Source: Rachycentron canadum (taxonomy: Eukaryota; Chordata; Actinopteri; Carangiformes; Rachycentridae). From it: a stretch of 64,000 nt of DNA. Made by a program: the position numbers and the translations under genes. The DNA is taken from the NCBI GenBank assembly GCA_038496675.1, contig CM076650.1, positions 23,360,745-23,424,744 on the forward strand. Reading direction: 5' to 3'. Below the pieces are notes generated by a model. The model had not been told where the DNA came from. It saw nothing but the letters and a program-made list of their open reading frames with translations, and did no database searches. Below, piece by piece: positions 13,397 to 24,932 of this stretch (position 1 is its first letter; each line of letters opens with the position of its first letter).

Positions 13397-13414
13397 TTTT
13401 TTTTTTTTTTTTTT
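13397..13414. repeat. Poly-T tract (18 T)
   Basis: Homopolymer run of 18 T followed by CCACAG. The combination mimics a strong splice acceptor, but I find no open, donor-bounded exon downstream and call only the tract. Confidence 0.9.
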
Positions 13415-13559
13415 CCACAGTCCCAAACAGAGCACAGTTTTTTCTTACTCTCCTCCTCCTTTTGCTTTCACTAAATTTCTATCTTCCCCATCTCACATCC
13501 CTCTGTTTCTCCATCCCACCATATCGCCCTCATCTCTCTCTTTGACCCCCCACCCCCTA

Positions 13560-13740
13560 CCTCCCCTCGTTTGCTCTTGAAGACTTGCAAATGTGGCATT
13601 AGCTAATATTCAGAAAGCCAGGCAAGCGATCCCTTTTTATTCGCCAGGGCCCTACTGATTGAGCTACAGTGTATGCATTGGAAATGAGTGCTGGGCTGGA
13701 GCTGGCAAACCCCATGCCTCTGATTGGTATTCAATATACA
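13560..13740. promoter_or_regulatory. Candidate conserved non-coding island
   Basis: Non-repetitive sequence between the pyrimidine-rich block at 13430-13565 and the (TC)n repeat. It includes GCATTAGCTAATATTCAG at about 13597-13614. No gene. Regulatory reading is inference. Confidence 0.2.
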
Positions 13741-13790
13741 TGTCACTGCAGGACATGCTAGTTTGGGGCTATGGGTTTACTCTCTCTTGC

Positions 13791-13814
<24 letters not shown>
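13791..13814. repeat. (TC)12 microsatellite
   Basis: Pure TC repeat, preceded by an interrupted TCTCTCTTGC unit at 13781-13790. It extends a strand-biased pyrimidine region. Confidence 0.9.
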
Positions 13815-13821
<7 letters not shown>

Positions 13822-16800
13822 CCCTCTCTCATCCCCTCCTAATTCCAGCCATAGAAAATGCCTTTCATTGCCACTGTCGCTTAAAAAGAAGACAGCAAAT
13901 TGGACACAGGGGCAATTAATAGGCTGGGACAAGCTTACTGTAAATGTGGTTGACATATTTTTCCGTTTTTGTTGTATTAAGTAGCATGGCTTTCAGACAG
14001 TTCACTACTTTGGGATGAATCTCCTCCCCTCACTGCTTGGTAAAGGGTTACAGCAGACTTTATAGAAAACAGACCTGCTTCGTATTCACTCTGGAATCTT
14101 TATTGTACATGGTAACACAAAATGTATGTCTCTCCCTACTTCTCCTTTTTCCTTTAGTGTCTTTAGGGCATGTATATATAGCTCATTATTTCAGTAGCAA
14201 ATATATTCATCTCACATAATAATTCCTATTCACATGGCACGCTTTTGCGCATAATATTTTCATGATATAGTTTCTGTTTTTGCAGTTAATATCTGTACAC
14301 TCTCACTTTCTGAAATCCCCCACCCTTTTTAGACTAAGTGATTCAGTTTTTTTTTAAATCATAAAGTACACACAGAAGGTCCTCCCTCATTCTCTTAGTT
14401 GCCTGTTTTCTCTCATCCCTATGAGCCTCATTGTGAACACCAGGGGAATGGAGGATTTCTTTCTGTCTTAGACTTACATCACACTTGCAGAATATGTCAG
14501 GGATTGGACTTGCATTTGCATGAGGCGTAGCCTGCATGAAAACTGACATGGCAGAAGTGGTGTGTGGCTTAAGCACAAGCTAGCTGTGATATCCTCAGTG
14601 GGACCCAGGCAGTGACGTACACTAGAGCACCTGGTGCGTCAGTGGCGGATTTGCTACTGTGATTTCAAGGAAACATTAATCACATTCAGACAAGGAGGTG
14701 AGTGAGGGAACTAACTGTCATATACAAATTCAACAAGTAGATTTTTTTTTTTAAACATCCAAATAAACCCCCAAAAAGTAAGTATGAATGAAGCACACCC
14801 TAAGTACACCATATGACCTGTGTTTAGTCATCCTACATCAGAGAGGCAGTTTATGAGAAGACTTCATGTGAGGAGATATTTATATGATGAGAGCACCCTG
14901 AGCCTTAGGTTTCTGAGCCAGCAGACTGTTGAGCACATGGATCTGTTTCCAGTTCAAACTTCCTCTTGTACTTTCCCTTTAGGAGAGAGAAAAAGAGAGT
15001 CTGATGGTGTTGGTGAGTCAATACTCCACTCCAGCCCAAGACACAATCACTCCTCTCCTGCTGAAATCTAAGGGCCTATCTGTTGGTTCCTTCTTGTGGG
15101 CCCCGTTCCAGGTTTGCCTTGGAACTTTTCCAGGTGTGGGAAGTGAAGTGTAAACAGTTTACAGATCTGCTGTGGCTGGGGAGGGCCAAGGGCTTTAGCT
15201 GGGAGGAATGTAACCTGAACACCACTTCACAGGGAGGCAGTGCTGCGAGATGGAGCATTCATGCATATTGTGTCAGGGCCTAACAGGAAACTGACCCAGC
15301 AGTTCAAGGAAGAACCGGCTGGTGAGAACGCCTGCTGACGTCAGTGATCATGTGGGGGGGGGGGTGTTCTGGCAAAGGCAAAGAGGCTGCTTGGCTTCTG
15401 CCCCAAGAGCTATCATTCCTGAGACTTAAGCAAGTTTTTACATCACAAACATAAGCATGGATGGGTTGTAGAGCATAGAATGAAGCATAGAAAATTGCTG
15501 CATAAGTGCAGTACGTTTACCAAACTGGCACTGGAACATTCACCTCCTGCCAGTGCCATTGGATTAATGTCATAGATACCAGCACCTTTGGGGCTAAAAG
15601 TGCAGCTACACAATCCATTATCATCTATTATCCAGGTAGCAAAATTAAACTTCTGGCCCAACATATGCCCAAGGTGTGAATTTTACATATCTGGGCAGAG
15701 TCCAGCTGTCATCTTCAGGTATTGACTGACAGCTGGAAGGTTTTCTGGGTGTGATATAGAAATGGTCCAAATCTGGAAGATGAAACTCATAATCACACTG
15801 TATAAAGGTCAGATTCTGGCTCAGTATAGTAAGGCCACAAGATAACAAGCATGTATGGGCCTGATTTATTTTTCTTATGTGGGCGAGACATATCCCAGCA
15901 TAGTATTACACCTTGTGTTAGTGTTGCACTTGAGGGAAAGGTGAAAGAGCACAAGCAGAGACACCCTGAATCTAAGTGCCTGGTGTGGGTCAAGCTGTAG
16001 AAATCCCAATTATTACAGATAATATACAAATGTTTTCTCATTATGAATAGCACCTCCTATAACAAGTAGACTAAGTAAACTATGTAAAATAGAGCCCCTT
16101 GAAAAATGATGGCCTTACGTTTTGGTGTCAAAGCAGGATCAATTTGTTTCACTTAATTTATTTGTGTTCATATAGCAAAAGTCTTGTTGGGACAAGAGCA
16201 GCTAGCTATAAGGAAAGACGACTTCATCATTCTTGATCTGCCATACAAAGCTCTGATTGGCCGACAATTTGGCCAGAAAAGCTGTATGTGGGTACAAGAC
16301 ATAAAAAGAGATGTGTGTGAAGAGATCTGGAACCAGGCCAGGCTTAGCAAAGCTAAAGGGGTAGATGCACAGCCAGACATGCACTTAATTTTCATTTCAG
16401 TATCATGTATCAAAAAATACATATAACTTGTAACACATATAGTCAAATAAGAATATATATTCTGGAGTCCTTAGATGATCACATCACCCGTGTTCATGCT
16501 CTTGCAGTGTGCACACATGCATCACTAGTGTGCTTAGCATCATGCATGCTCAAAATCACCTGGTGTCACGTGATGTGGATGTGCTGTTTCTGTTGTCTGA
16601 GAATGAATGCAGCTGAGCCTGTTGTTGCTGTAGCACTAAAACTCAGTGCAGGAAAATGAGGTGCTGGCAACAAAGAGCTTTGAGGAAGCAGACACGTATC
16701 TCCAAGGACACATACCACCCAGCAGATCAAAGGACCTAGAGGACGTGTTTAATGGGGAAACCACACTGGTTTTCAAAGCACTGTAGTCCTGCATCTCACT

Positions 16801-17335
16801 TGGCCACCAAGGCCCATGATAGAAATTCTAATACATCTGCCTGTCAGTTAATTGAAGCCCCATTCTCTCCCCTGGGGGACAGCAGGCTAGTCTTTAAAGA
16901 GCATCTTTGTGCTGCTGCATGCTCGTCATTAATTATTATTCCTCAATCACCTCCTCAATAACACTGTTTATTGTTTCAGTGTGTTTTTGTGTCTTGTCAC
17001 CTATCTCTTGTCTTGGGAGAAGACACTGATGTTTGACAGAGAAAGAGATCACAGACTATCCACATATTCACACATATCATACCAGCTTACCTTTGGGGAT
17101 GTTGTGTGTTGGCTGAGGAGATGTTTGGTTGTCAGTGTTGTTGCATTTGATCATGGGGGGAGTATTCAGAGTCAGTACCTTTGTTGGTCCGCATAACAAC
17201 AGAATATATGGTAGAGGACATGGGAAGGGCATGAGGAGAGATTCAGCTTGATATTTGAAAATGATTGAATTTGGCAAAGCAAAATCATTGTATATTTTAC
17301 TGTAGATAGATGAAAATACATGTATGTGTGGGTGC

Positions 17336-17340
<5 letters not shown>
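13815..17340. other. Non-coding AT-rich DNA
   Basis: Contains an 11-base G run at 15354-15364 and T/A runs near 14346-14357 and 14742-14754. An 80-codon plus-strand frame at 16184-16426 overlaps minus-strand frames and resembles nothing I recognise. No repeat family named. Confidence 0.5.

Positions 17341-17384
<44 letters not shown>
17341..17384. repeat. (CA)22 microsatellite
   Basis: Pure CA repeat following GTGCACACG. The adjacent TGTATGTGTGGGTG gives an alternating purine-pyrimidine stretch of about 60 bases, a configuration known to favour left-handed DNA. Confidence 0.97.
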
Positions 17385-17385
<1 letters not shown>

Positions 17386-18080
17386 CAGTGCAGTCCTGTC
17401 ATTCCAGAGACATGTCCCCTTCCCCAGAGACAGGCAATCTTCCAGACAGACAGGAAGTCAGCCCCGTCAGTGTGTGAAGTTCGCAGAGAGGAGGAAGTGA
17501 TGAGCGATGGCAGCCGATCTGAGCACAGCCATGTTTCTACATATGGCAGGCGTGGTGTGCAGTGTAAAGTATACATTTGATCTTTGCAAAAAAATATACA
17601 CAGCTCAGCAGATCATGCATGTTTCAGAGTTATCTTGTCAGGAATTGTATCTGACATGCACAAACCCCTGTATGTTTTCTAGCTTTATGTGTCTGTTTAG
17701 CCAGTGTAGGGGATGATGAAGCATTCTGTTGACAGTCCTGACAAATTATTTCTTAAATCCCTGACGAATGGTATTAAGTTGCAATGATATCATAGTGTGT
17801 CTGCAGCTGTGTCAGCCTGGAGCAACCGCCGGGTCCTCTGTGGATGTATATGATACTCCAGTAATAGACACTGCCTCTTGTAAGGGGTCCAAAGAGCACT
17901 TGGATCTCGAGAACAGCTCACCTCCCTCACCGCGGTTCATTGCTGTGCTGCAAAACGTTTCTATAGTTTCCCACTTTGTCTCTGTGACCTCCTATCTCCA
18001 GACCAAATGACCGGGTAGGACATTGAAAGGGAAATTGCGTGCATTCCTCCATAATCGTAAGAGGTATTTACATATGCTCT
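17385..18080. other. Non-coding DNA
   Basis: GC-moderate then AT-rich sequence. Frames over 17320-18010 are short or built on the CA repeat. No gene or repeat recognised. Confidence 0.45.
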
Positions 18081-18084
18081 CTAA

Positions 18085-18480
18085 ATAATTATGTGGTCCA
18101 GCCGGGAGCATCCAATGAATTTTTCACAAAAGCACTTTCTGCTATTTACATTCCTAAAATGTAATGTGGTTTACTTATGCAGCTGGACGGCCCAAATCAA
18201 AGCATTCATTCCCGGGGACCAAGTGCAGGCAGAAAGAGAGGGAGAAAGAGAGAAAGAGAGAGACAGGAGGGGGGCCGAGGAGAAAAAGTTCAAAGCATGC
18301 GAGGTCAAGCTTGAGGGTCACTCTCTCAGTGCCTTTTCACTGCCTGCGTGAATACATAACCAGCAATTGACTTTCTAATCGGGAGGGGCCTCATAAAATA
18401 TGCAGTTTAATAATAATGGTTATCATGGGTCCTGTTTTGTTTCTATCCTGCGTTTTAGTCCAGAAGCATCCAAAGCGACC
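18085..18480. promoter_or_regulatory. Candidate conserved non-coding region with GA tract
   Basis: Two non-repetitive blocks (about 18090-18225 and 18305-18480) flank a purine-rich GA tract at 18231-18275. The second block includes CAATTGACTTTCTAATCGGG and a TAATAATAATGG run. Texture suggests a developmental enhancer-type element, but conservation could not be tested. Confidence 0.25.
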
Positions 18481-18930
18481 TGTGTATTAAATAATGATTG
18501 GGCCACTGCTGCTGCTTCTGCCTGCTTCCCCTTGGCTCTGTGTTTTGCCTCTGAAACACAAAATGACAGATAACCATTTCCCTCTACCCCTCACTCATAA
18601 AAGGCCTTCTCTTTCCCTCTGATTGGATCAAAGCTTTGACCTGTGTTGCCGGGTGACCTTTCCTTATCCCACTGGGGCCTCCAGAGTAGGGACCCTTGCC
18701 TGGGCACCTGGGAATTACCTCAGCGGTGGTTTGTCGGCAGCTGTCACAGAGCCCTTGTCTGTTTGATGTCACCTCTGACACAGGCCTCTGTAGTGATCGT
18801 CAGGGGAGATCAGACGCCCTTGCTGGGCTGTGAATAATAGAATACATCTACCTGTCTTCAACCACCGTTGTCACCTGTGCTCCCTATGATGAAATGTTCC
18901 CATGCTTACCTTCAGGTCTGATGTCTTCTT
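18481..18930. other. Non-coding DNA
   Basis: Moderate GC. Short overlapping frames on both strands over 18584-18837, without domains. Ends in the pyrimidine-rich acceptor-like stretch that precedes 18945. Confidence 0.4.
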
Positions 18931-18944
18931 CCTGTCTGTTCTAG

Positions 18945-19140
18945 GATTCAAAGCCAGGCATCGGTGGCCAGCCATGGGAAAGAGCTGTCGGCGAGATGGT
19001 TCAGCTGGCAGTGCCCAGGCCTCCCATGGGGCCCAGAGTTGCCTGAAGTGGAGAGTCAAGGATGCAGAAGGATGACAAGGGACAGCTGTAGAAATGGAGG
19101 ACTCTTCACTCTGAGCAGCCACAATGGACCACAGTCAACA
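18945..19140 (+). other. Candidate exon (alternative, hypothetical)
   Basis: Preceded by a long pyrimidine tract ending TCTGTTCTAG, a strong acceptor match, and followed by CAACA|GTGAGC, a fair donor with a non-standard last base. One frame is open across all 196 bases. If spliced from the candidate exon at 1267 in a different frame from the main model, it would lead into the exon at 33271 in a frame that soon stops. It is not part of the best joined frame. UTR or lncRNA exon, or chance. Confidence 0.2.
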
Positions 19141-19307
19141 GTGAGCGACACCAAGTGACCTTCAGTGTCGTCTCCTTTCCCATTTGCTCAGTCACCAAGC
19201 CCCCATTGGACCAATTTTGAGTTTGTTTTGCATTCATTTTTCACATGTGTGAAGTGTAAACTATCTGTAAGTGCAACTTGCTCCTCATTTGTTCAGTGTT
19301 TATGACC

Positions 19308-19323
19308 TTTTTTTTTTTTTTTT
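19308..19323. repeat. Poly-T tract (16 T)
   Basis: Homopolymer run of 16 T. It could be the reverse-strand tail of an old retroinsertion, but no body of one is recognisable beside it. Confidence 0.9.
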
Positions 19324-19574
19324 ACTACTGTTCATCTTATTTTGCCCACGTGACTTCATTTAATTTGTTTATGTGTCACATTGATTCCACAGTACTCTAC
19401 TTTCCATGACCCTTTGTTTTCAGTTAATGCGATCAGTCTCATTACTGACAGCTCCTCCCGTTGAATCGTCATTCCAGAGGTTATGAACACACCTCAGACC
19501 TGGAGAAGAGATTCCACTGTCAGGAGGTCAACACTTAAACATATATATACATATTTTGAAGATTGGCATGTGCA

Positions 19575-19600
19575 GATGGATGGATGGATGGATGGATGGA
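19575..19600. repeat. (GATG)n/(GGAT)n tetranucleotide microsatellite
   Basis: About 26 bases of perfect GATG repeat. In fish this motif often forms the 3' tail of L2-type LINE ends, but the upstream sequence here does not resemble one, so I call only the microsatellite. Confidence 0.93.
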
Positions 19601-20212
19601 GGCTGTGGTGCCTGCAGAGGGTGAGGGACTGTGTTTAGAGGGATTGATGTGTCACTTGTCAACATCGTTGGCAGGTGGCTGATGACTCAAGTTCAAATCA
19701 AAATTACTCTCAAGGTGCATTTATAGGCTTTAAAATCAAACATCAGAAGGATTCGTCCACAGTCCTTGGTTTTAATGATTACAAATACATCACAGATGCA
19801 TGGACGTTAAATCAGTGTCCAGGAAATAATGATCATGACTGTGAGGCCACAAAGTCATTGTCCTTGTGTAGCACACATGTGTGTCAGGCATCATCTGCTG
19901 TGGATTACTTTGGTCTGGGAATGTCAGCAAGTTGATCCAGCCCCCACCATTTTGTCACCATATGTCACCCGTTATACCCTTATGAATAACTGTGATATAT
20001 TCCGTATGGTGTATAGCATTCTGCTGCCTCACATAATATGAATTTGACTTTTCTCAAATTCTTTCTGCATAGGATCCTGAAACAAAATGAGGATCTATAT
20101 TATGTTTTTTTGGCCACAACGGAGCATCAGTAGTCTGTTGTTATCTGGTTTGGAGGAATCCTTGACTGTTTACCTGGGAATTTATAGTGAAAGGGGCAAT
20201 ACAGTTGGACAT

Positions 20213-20600
20213 TTTTGCAATTGCTACATAGCTAGTGTTAGCATTAATAGCTGTTTACTTTTCAGTCTGCTAAGAGCAGCAGCCATTGTTGCTTTTACAA
20301 GACAGGTTATAATATGCCCTCTGAGCAGCGCTACCTCTTCAGAGGTAAAGGAATGACGCTAATGGCTATATAGCATTGGTACTTACAAATAGCTCCTATA
20401 GGCTACATGCACACTACTATGGTTTAGTTTTACTTTACTACCTTTTCACATCCCTCCCACAATACTCCAGAGTTTTCAAGCACCTAAAACAGAGACTTAC
20501 TGGACCCATTTTTCTTGAAATCTTCAGAGTTGTGTTGTAGTCTGAATGTGCAAAAACAGAAACTATTGGGAATGATGACAAAGACAACAACAATTGCTCC
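20213..20600. mobile_element. Interspersed repeat copy (unnamed teleost family)
   Basis: The first 48 bases (20213-20260) are nearly identical to 51711-51759, differing by about three substitutions and one indel, which shows directly that the unit is dispersed. Downstream, a block reading GGCTACATGCACACTACTATGG (two words, about 20400-20422) and ATCTTCAGAGTTGTGTTGTAG near 20519 resembles a common fish repeat recalled from memory. Boundaries and class are unknown, and two different repeats may be adjacent. Confidence 0.5.
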
Positions 20601-20628
20601 CTGATTATGTCTTATCATCCTTGACTAC

Positions 20629-20655
20629 CAGTGGTGGAAGCATCATGGGTAATGA
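20629..20655 (+). mobile_element. Possible hAT terminal fragment
   Basis: CAGTGGTGGAAG at 20629-20640 matches the terminal inverted repeat I associate with common teleost non-autonomous hAT elements. No matching far end or target duplication is visible, so it would be a remnant. A 12-base match can occur by chance. Confidence 0.2.
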
Positions 20656-21578
20656 ATTACAAATGTTTGTGACCTTGTTGTCTTTGCTAGGAGCATTTGT
20701 GCGGTTTATGTCTGCATTTTAATGTTCCAACTGTCTTTATTGTCTTTATTATTATTATTTTGAGGTGTTTTGTGCAAGTACAGAGTAGACAATCACCAGC
20801 TTGCCCTTGCTCGTTGTATGGTCATGTATGTGTGTGTTTTCAGCTGTGACAGATTGTTTCTGACGTGGAGATAAAATACTCTTCTCTTTTTTTTTTGTTC
20901 AAAAATGAAAATGTATTGGTGTAGACATAGCCTTAATTTCTTTCTCTCAAACACGCTCTCCCTCTTCTATTTTACGCCTTTCTCATTCTCTCCCCCATCC
21001 TACCTACCGAACCTCTCCACTCCCTGACACTGCACCTCTTCCTCTCTCTAAGCTGGTTGAAGATACGTTCCTCATTCCTTGAATGCACACAAATGCTCAG
21101 CGCTCTGGCATCAGCACTTTTTAAAATAGGCTGCTGCTGTCGCCACTGCTACACTGTTACTGTTGCTGGAGCTTCACCCCTCCTCCACCCCTCCCCCTTC
21201 CACCTAAATCCTGAAGAGAGGAGGATAGATGAGAGTGGGAGCAAAATCTGCTAAATCCGCCAAACTCAGGAATGTATTTTCATTAAAACAAGTTTGAAGG
21301 GATTGGGAAGGTGGAGGAGAGAGATGGAGTATCAGAAGTGATCGGACCAATGGCTCAATGGCTGCACTGTGCTACAAGCATTAGAGCAGCAGAGAATGAG
21401 GATACATTACATGAGGTGAAGACACATATGCAGGCTGGAGACTTTTTGTGGTGGCAGAACTTGCTCACAGAAGTTTATCAGATGGCTAAGGAGAAAGCTC
21501 CTGTCTTAAATACCTGTTTTTCTGCTTGTCGCCAGGTAGACTGAAGAATAGGGTTTCTATCTGTATGTGCGTTCTTGG

Positions 21579-21621
<43 letters not shown>

Positions 21622-22230
21622 ACATCTACCACTAGCTAAAGCCATCATCCCTCTAGATCTCCCAATATCCATTCCACACATGTCTAGATTTATTTCTCAC
21701 CCTGGTCAGTCTCCAGGAGAGGTAATTACCAACCAAGGAAACACGGGTCTTCCTGGAAGAAGCTTATCGGAATACACACACACCATCCACTTTCTTCAAT
21801 GTGACTGGCAAGCTGGGACTGACAACACAGAACTACATTATCCCTCTATATCCCCCTACGGTTGGGCTACTTGTTTTTTTCTCTTTACATGCCCCACAGA
21901 GAGATGACTACAGTATCTTTTCCTCATCCTGTCCCACCTTTTCTCTTAAAGCCAGGCTAATCAACATTTTTATTTTAACAGGGAGAAAAATGACTATTTA
22001 AAATGAAAGATGTTTCAAAGGACAAATCCTGACTCTCTAGTTCCCCTTAGTGTTTTGAAGCTTTTTAGCATCTTTGAGCGCATTGTTTTGGTTTTATAGC
22101 ATTTAACTGTTTTGGTTGGCTCACTACTCACATCAACATTGTGTCCAGCAGCAGCTTTCAGTGGAAAGGGTTTTTTAAACCCACTGGATGCTAGGTGTTA
22201 GCAGCAACAGGTGAACACTTGAAACACCAA
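20656..22230. other. Non-coding DNA
   Basis: AT-rich, with a pyrimidine-rich patch at about 20940-21055 and a 78-codon frame at 21311-21544 that runs into CCAG|GTAGAC at 21535/21536 but has no visible acceptor. The TG microsatellite is listed separately. Confidence 0.45.
21582..21620. repeat. (TG)n microsatellite
   Basis: Pure TG repeat of about 39 bases, followed by CACATC. A frame read through it is spurious. Confidence 0.96.
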
Positions 22231-22239
22231 ATGGACCAA

Positions 22240-22541
22240 ACATCAGTTTATATGTTAAAGGAATAATTCCAGTTTACAACTTATTTTCAGTTTCGACCAC
22301 AACTCTGTTTTCAGTAATAAGATCATACTCTCCAACTCTCCAACTTAAATACTGAGATATGTGACATCGTTAAAAAGAAGTTCAACAGTCATGCAGATTT
22401 TAATCAGACCCCCAGGTTAGACAAATTTAATTGGAAGAGAAAATGAAAGCTAATGAGGAATCATCATTCAAACAGTCACTTTAATGCACAAACTCTTCAT
22501 TGTGAATGTTCATTAGTTTCAGGTTTACTCTCAAATATCAC
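22240..22541. mobile_element. Probable old interspersed repeat, host of the hAT insertion
   Basis: The segment 22398-22436 resembles 30253-30291 (shared 'CAGGTTAG' plus surrounding bases, roughly 70 percent by eye), suggesting dispersed copies. The sequence resumes after the hAT element at 23641. Family unknown. Low certainty because the similarity is short. Confidence 0.3.
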
Positions 22542-23632
22542 CAAGGATGGAAAGTGTACTGGAATTTGTACTCAAATACAAGTACTGTTACTGAAATTAC
22601 ATTTACAAATAAATTACTTGTGTAAAAATATGCTCAGATACAAGTACATTGTATGTTAGTTAAAATGTATTAGAAGAAAACTGTTACATTTTTTAAAGGG
22701 GGAAGAGGAGGGTTAAAAAATATAGTGATAATAATATATAAAAAAACTATTAGATTAAACAATTAGGCTATCACATATATCTATGTGTGTTTCATTATTA
22801 TTTGCTATTCCCAGCTGCTCCAAATGCAAATAATAAGTTCCAGCCAGGCCCTTTGTAGCCAGTGCAAATGATAAATACACACTCAGTGGGCAGTTCATTA
22901 GGAACACATAGCTAAATCTAATACATTTATCACAGTACAACAAGTTGTTGATTCAACTATATGATCATTTTGGAGGATGTAGTGTGTAGGACCAGGACAG
23001 TGACCATAGACTTTATGTTGCAATATTAAGATACATAAACAAAAACAGAAAAACAAATGCCCTATGAAATTAACAGCAGAATAAAGCAGCAGAAAAGGCA
23101 GAGATGTATAAACTCCACAAACCCCACAGCGGCTATAGCTGACAAACAGACAAAGAACAATGTTGCTAGGTAATGCAGTAGTTGTTGATTATGTACTGTT
23201 TTGTACACATCTGTCTGAATGTCACTCTGCATCTCATGCACCACAACATCCCCCAGAATCTGCTCAAAATCCAGCTCCTGTGCTACTTCGCAGTCACAGA
23301 TGAAGGATCCACCATCAGTATGTTTTGTGTGTTTGATTTGGGATCATCGACCATATGCCATTGTCGCCGGGTGGTGCATCCAAAACACAACAGCTTCTCT
23401 GCTACTCATTTTACTCTCACATCCTCACACAGTTTCTCATCATTTCATCATGTAACTTTTTTTTCCTCCCACAATTTCAACTTTTAAAGTAGTAAAATAA
23501 AATACTTGAGTTAGGAAACGCTACAACTATAGTGTGGTACAAGTAAAGTTACTATTTTTTTTAAATACCTAATACAAAGAGTACAAATAGACAAAAACAC
23601 ACAGTAATGAGAGTAATTGTAATTCACCCCTG
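22542..23632. mobile_element. hAT-superfamily DNA transposon, probably non-autonomous
   Basis: A 1,091-base element with an exact 8-base direct duplication, AATATCAC, immediately outside both ends (22534-22541 and 23633-23640). Eight-base target duplications are the hAT hallmark. The left end begins CAAGGATGGAAAG. The right end, read on the minus strand, begins CAGGGGTGAATTA: imperfect inverted termini, matching at 7 of the first 10 positions, of the CAGNGGTGGAA type. Subterminal DNA is rich in AAGTAC/GTACT words, as in common fish hAT-derived repeats. I see no transposase domain; the longest frame (about 100 codons at 23182-23487) matches nothing I know. A Tc1-like fragment is nested inside. 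Confidence 0.8.
22878..22945. mobile_element. Tc1/mariner-like terminal fragment
   Basis: ACACTCAGTGGG followed by 'CAGTTCATTAGGAACAC' and 'AGCTAAATCTAAT' resembles the terminal region of a Tc1-type DNA transposon family common in fish ('cactcagtggccactttatt'-like ends, recalled from memory). Only one end is visible, so it is a remnant. It lies within the hAT element, implying later insertion or a composite ancestor. Confidence 0.5.
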
Positions 23633-23640
23633 AATATCAC

Positions 23641-23925
23641 CATTTTGACCCTGTTAGACTGTTGCTGAGTTCGTAGATCTCAGGAGTTTTGTTGTTGAAC
23701 ACAGTGTTTTGAAAAATTACAAAAGTGATGGTCATCTTTTAACACCTAAGCCAAGGTGTTGGACCATAGAGTTGTAACTTCAGATCCTGTATTTTGGCAG
23801 ATGCTTCTTTCTCACTATCTGTTTCAGCACTTTGTTATCAGTCTCAAATAACTCCCAGAGGCTGCATATTATCACCTAACAGAATGAAACCAGGAAGAAA
23901 TGCATCAATCAATACCATTCTGTGG
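23641..23925. other. Continuation of DNA flanking the hAT element
   Basis: AT-rich sequence that would be contiguous with 22240-22533 without the insertion. It may belong to the same old repeat. No gene. Confidence 0.3.
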
Positions 23926-23929
23926 CTTT

Positions 23930-24135
23930 GGTAATCCCTGCCTTTGTGTAAAAGGCTGCTGAGATCCACTGTTTCTACAAGCTGACTCAGTCAGATGAGC
24001 AGACCCACCAGGCCTTGTTGGCTGCTCCTCCCTTGCTGCTCTGCCCTTGATCAGCCCAGAGTGGTGGCTGCACATGGGGACCACCCCTGGAATAAAAGAG
24101 CCTTGTGCTCCCTTGATCAGTGGGAATGAACTGTT
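23930..24135. promoter_or_regulatory. Candidate conserved non-coding island
   Basis: GC-richer, non-repetitive 200 bases directly after the repeat cluster, with CTGACTCAGTCAGATGAG near 23982 containing an AP-1-like TGACTCAG. Minus-strand frames here are short and domainless. Function inferred from texture only. Confidence 0.25.
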
Positions 24136-24764
24136 GCATGGCTTTAAACATAAACAAACACAAAGAGAGAATGGCATATGTGTGTGATTACATGTACACA
24201 AAACAGGAGGGAACATCATATGGCAGAATAACATGAATCTAATTTAATGATACACAAGAATACGCACAAATTGAAATATCTATCTATTGCGGGATGTGTG
24301 CACACATTTACTGAGACGCGTGTGCCCCACATATTTCAAGGAAAGATTTCATCAAAGACAAAATATGAATCCCCCTTCATCACAAACATGCCAGCACACA
24401 GATAAACACACAAAATGCCCGATTATTAGAGTAAAGATGACAGACAGCAACAACACACATATAGAGAGAGAGCTGTCCCTCATTAAAGCCAGTTTCAGTG
24501 TGGGGTGTGTTGGTTCCTCAGGCCACTGGTGGTAGTGGGGTGTGTAAGCTGACATCTTGGTGTTGTGATGCTGCTGGTGTCAGAGGGCTGCAATGTGCAG
24601 TCCAGATGAGGCAGGCACTTCGCTCAGTCTCACCAAATACAGTCAAACTCCCCCCACCCAGACACAGCTGGGACGCTGCCTGTCAATCTCTGTCTATCTC
24701 CACCTCACTCCCTCTCCTAGCTGTTGCCATGGGGTGCAGGAGGGCAATATTTGTAGGCTGGCAC
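24136..24764. other. Non-coding DNA
   Basis: Ordinary mixed sequence. Short frames on both strands, none recognisable. Confidence 0.45.
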
Positions 24765-24932
24765 AGAGAGGGAGGGGCTGGAAGATGGAAGGGCAAAAGG
24801 GAGAAAAGGGAATTGGGCAATGGAGAAAGATAGGGATGAGGGGGGCAGAGGGACTGAAAAGAATGAAGAGATGGAGAATGAGAAAGATGAGAAGAAAAAA
24901 TAAGGAGGATGGGGAAACCAGAGGGAGGGTAT
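24765..24932 (+). repeat. Long polypurine tract
   Basis: About 168 bases overwhelmingly A/G on the + strand, with scattered pyrimidines, not built from a single repeat unit. Such tracts can form triplex structures where mirror symmetry exists, but I see no long perfect mirror repeat. Frames through it are low-complexity artefacts. Confidence 0.75.

Larger units (their letters stand above)
19141..20212. other. Non-coding DNA with simple repeats
   Basis: Holds a poly-T tract and a tetranucleotide repeat (listed separately). The remainder is AT-rich without recognisable genes or named repeats. Confidence 0.5.

Noticed and set aside
13397..13440. T18-CCACAG as a splice acceptor
   Set aside because: Poly-T tracts followed by CAG arise easily; the downstream sequence is pyrimidine-rich without a donor-bounded open segment.
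16184..16426. 80-codon frame considered as a transposon or retroelement piece
   Set aside because: I could not match it to any transposase, protease or reverse-transcriptase motif; minus-strand frames overlap it.
19575..19600. GATG repeat as tail of an L2-type LINE
   Set aside because: Upstream sequence lacks the conserved L2 3'-end blocks seen at 44121-44376.
21311..21544. 78-codon frame ending at CCAG|GTAGAC, considered as an exon
   Set aside because: No pyrimidine-rich acceptor precedes it, and no family is recognisable.
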